Shown here: positions 63,373-64,000 of the stretch, one piece after another
Position numbering within the stretch: position 1 is the first letter of the stretch
How the letters are laid out: the number at the start of each line of letters is the position of its first letter
NCBI RefSeq assembly: GCF_024172185.1
Contig: NZ_JAMZEC010000001.1
Coordinates: 4,030,001 to 4,094,000, forward strand
DNA length: 64,000 nt
From: Nonomuraea roseoviolacea subsp. carminata
Lineage (GTDB): Bacteria > Actinomycetota > Actinomycetes > Streptosporangiales > Streptosporangiaceae
Direction of reading: 5' to 3'
The notes under the pieces: model-generated
The model's input: the letters and a program-made list of their open reading frames with translations, nothing else
What the model was told of the DNA's origin: nothing
Database searches by the model: none
Translations under genes and position numbers: made by a program

Positions 63373-64000
63373 GTCGCCCTCCTGAAGTCGTCCAGTCTGG
63401 CCTCGATGGCGTCGCGGATCCGGTCCCGGGCCTCGGCCCGGGGGACGCCCGCCATCAGCAGCCTGTCGTAGTCGGTGTCGAGGTGACGGATCGACGCCAC
63501 CACGGCCAGGGTGATCGCGTTCGCGTCGAGCGCCTTGGCCGCCGCCGTACGGCCGACCCGGCCGCTGCCGCGCAGGGCGGCGTGCGCGGCGATCTCCTCG
63601 GCCCGCTCGGGCGGGCAGCCGGGGAACAGGCTCCGGATCTCGGCCGCCATCCGCGTCAGGTACTCGACGTCCTGCTCGGCCCGGCGCTCCCGGTCGCGCT
63701 CGCGGCGGCGCAGCCGGGCCTCCTCGTCGGCCAGGCAGCGCTCCTCGGCCAGCGTGAGCGCGCGCTCCTCCACCAGCAGGCCCTTGCGCTGGTAGACCTT
63801 GCGCCGGCGGTTGTACTGCACGACGACGGCCGCGAGGCCGCTCTCCTGCTTGGCCCGGCGGCTGAGCGCCGCGTCACCCGACGGCAGGAACACCAGATGG
63901 TCCATGTCGGCGCAGGTCAGGCAGTGCGGCCGGTCGTCCTCCATGATCAGGTACGGGCCGGTGTCGCCGCACGAGGCGCACGTCCACGCCTCCAGCGGGG
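63369..64000 (-). CDS. DUF2293 protein, 5' end cut by the window
   Basis: The frame runs to the right edge, so the N-terminus is missing. Visible are a zinc-ribbon-like pair, CASC (about 63970) and CLTC, around PYLIMEDDRPHCLTCADMDHLVFLPSGDAALSRRA, an Arg-rich central helix (EEARLRRRERDRERRAEQ), and the DUF2293 C-terminus (IRSLFPGCPPERAEEIAAHAALRGSGRVGRTAAAKALD). The in-frame ATG 63944 is internal. Function unknown; the basic helix suggests nucleic-acid contact. It is coupled to the YjbR gene by a four-base overlap. Confidence 0.88.
   Translation of the reverse strand, partial: PLEAWTCASCGDTGPYLIMEDDRPHCLTCADMDHLVFLPSGDAALSRRAKQESGLAAVVVQYNRRRKVYQRKGLLVEERALTLAEERCLADEEARLRRRERDRERRAEQDVEYLTRMAAEIRSLFPGCPPERAEEIAAHAALRGSGRVGRTAAAKALDANAITLAVVASIRHLDTDYDRLLMAGVPRAEARDRIRDAIEARLDDFRRAT

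Overview
The window is GC-rich actinomycete chromosome. Gene density is high, there are many GTG and TTG starts, and cistrons are joined by 4-base ATGA/GTGA overlaps. The order ppa - dacB - zinc metalloprotease - tilS - hpt - ftsH - folE - folP - folB - folK, then DUF2520 - panC - nad genes - coaX - lysS - lsr2 - clpC, then mutY - disA - radA, is the conserved actinobacterial backbone. Lsr2, actinobacterial ArgA, an EboE-like protein, DUF3180 and repeat-rich paralogues suggest Streptosporangiales (Nonomuraea-like). This is inferred from gene content and order; no 16S gene is present. I see no phage, insertion sequence, CRISPR array, tRNA or rRNA gene.

Layout. 1-5.6 kb: NlpC/P60 hydrolase end, ppa, dacB, a 115-bp tandem repeat, metalloprotease, tilS, hpt. 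5.8-11.4 kb: ftsH and the coupled folate operon (folE, folP, NTF2-like, folB, a 22-codon micro-ORF, folK, DUF3180). 11.4-19.4 kb: acyltransferase and orphan nuoD, DoxX, a cysteine-desulfurase-like gene under a SAM-IV riboswitch, TerC, P450, MidA-type methyltransferase. 20-25.6 kb: DUF2520, panC, a single-frame nadB-nadC fusion, coaX. 25.6-36.7 kb: secreted Cys protein, lysS, small HTH regulator, second NlpC/P60 gene under a c-di-AMP riboswitch, argA, two RDD membrane proteins, lsr2, clpC. 37-43 kb: EboE-like gene, degenerate repeats, mutY, disA and radA. 43-50.5 kb: merR-trx, methyltransferase, TIM-barrel/TetR pair, Fe-S oxidoreductase, glycosyltransferase pair, csoR. 50.6-64 kb: accessory part with a disordered repeat protein, lipoprotein, gamma-carbonic-anhydrase-like protein, DivIVA-like protein, GntR, VanZ, a 9-codon micro-ORF, dienelactone hydrolase, hydratase, ABC binding protein, serine hydrolase, YjbR and DUF2293 proteins.

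How the parts connect. Folate (folEPBK), pantothenate/NAD (panC, nadBC, coaX) and protein quality control (ftsH, clpC) are housekeeping blocks. disA makes c-di-AMP and the NlpC/P60 gene about 11 kb away carries the matching riboswitch, so producer and sensor of the messenger are both in the window. The SAM-IV aptamer links S-adenosylmethionine to cysteine sulfur use. An orphan NuoD and a MidA/NDUFAF7-type methyltransferase about 4.5 kb apart may be enzyme and substrate. Other points worth a look are the folB-tail duplication that forms a coupling micro-ORF, the polar insert in the NadC half of the fusion, the prion-like RDD protein, palindromic operators before lsr2, lysS and the small HTH gene, and a 9-codon ORF with a near-ideal Shine-Dalgarno.
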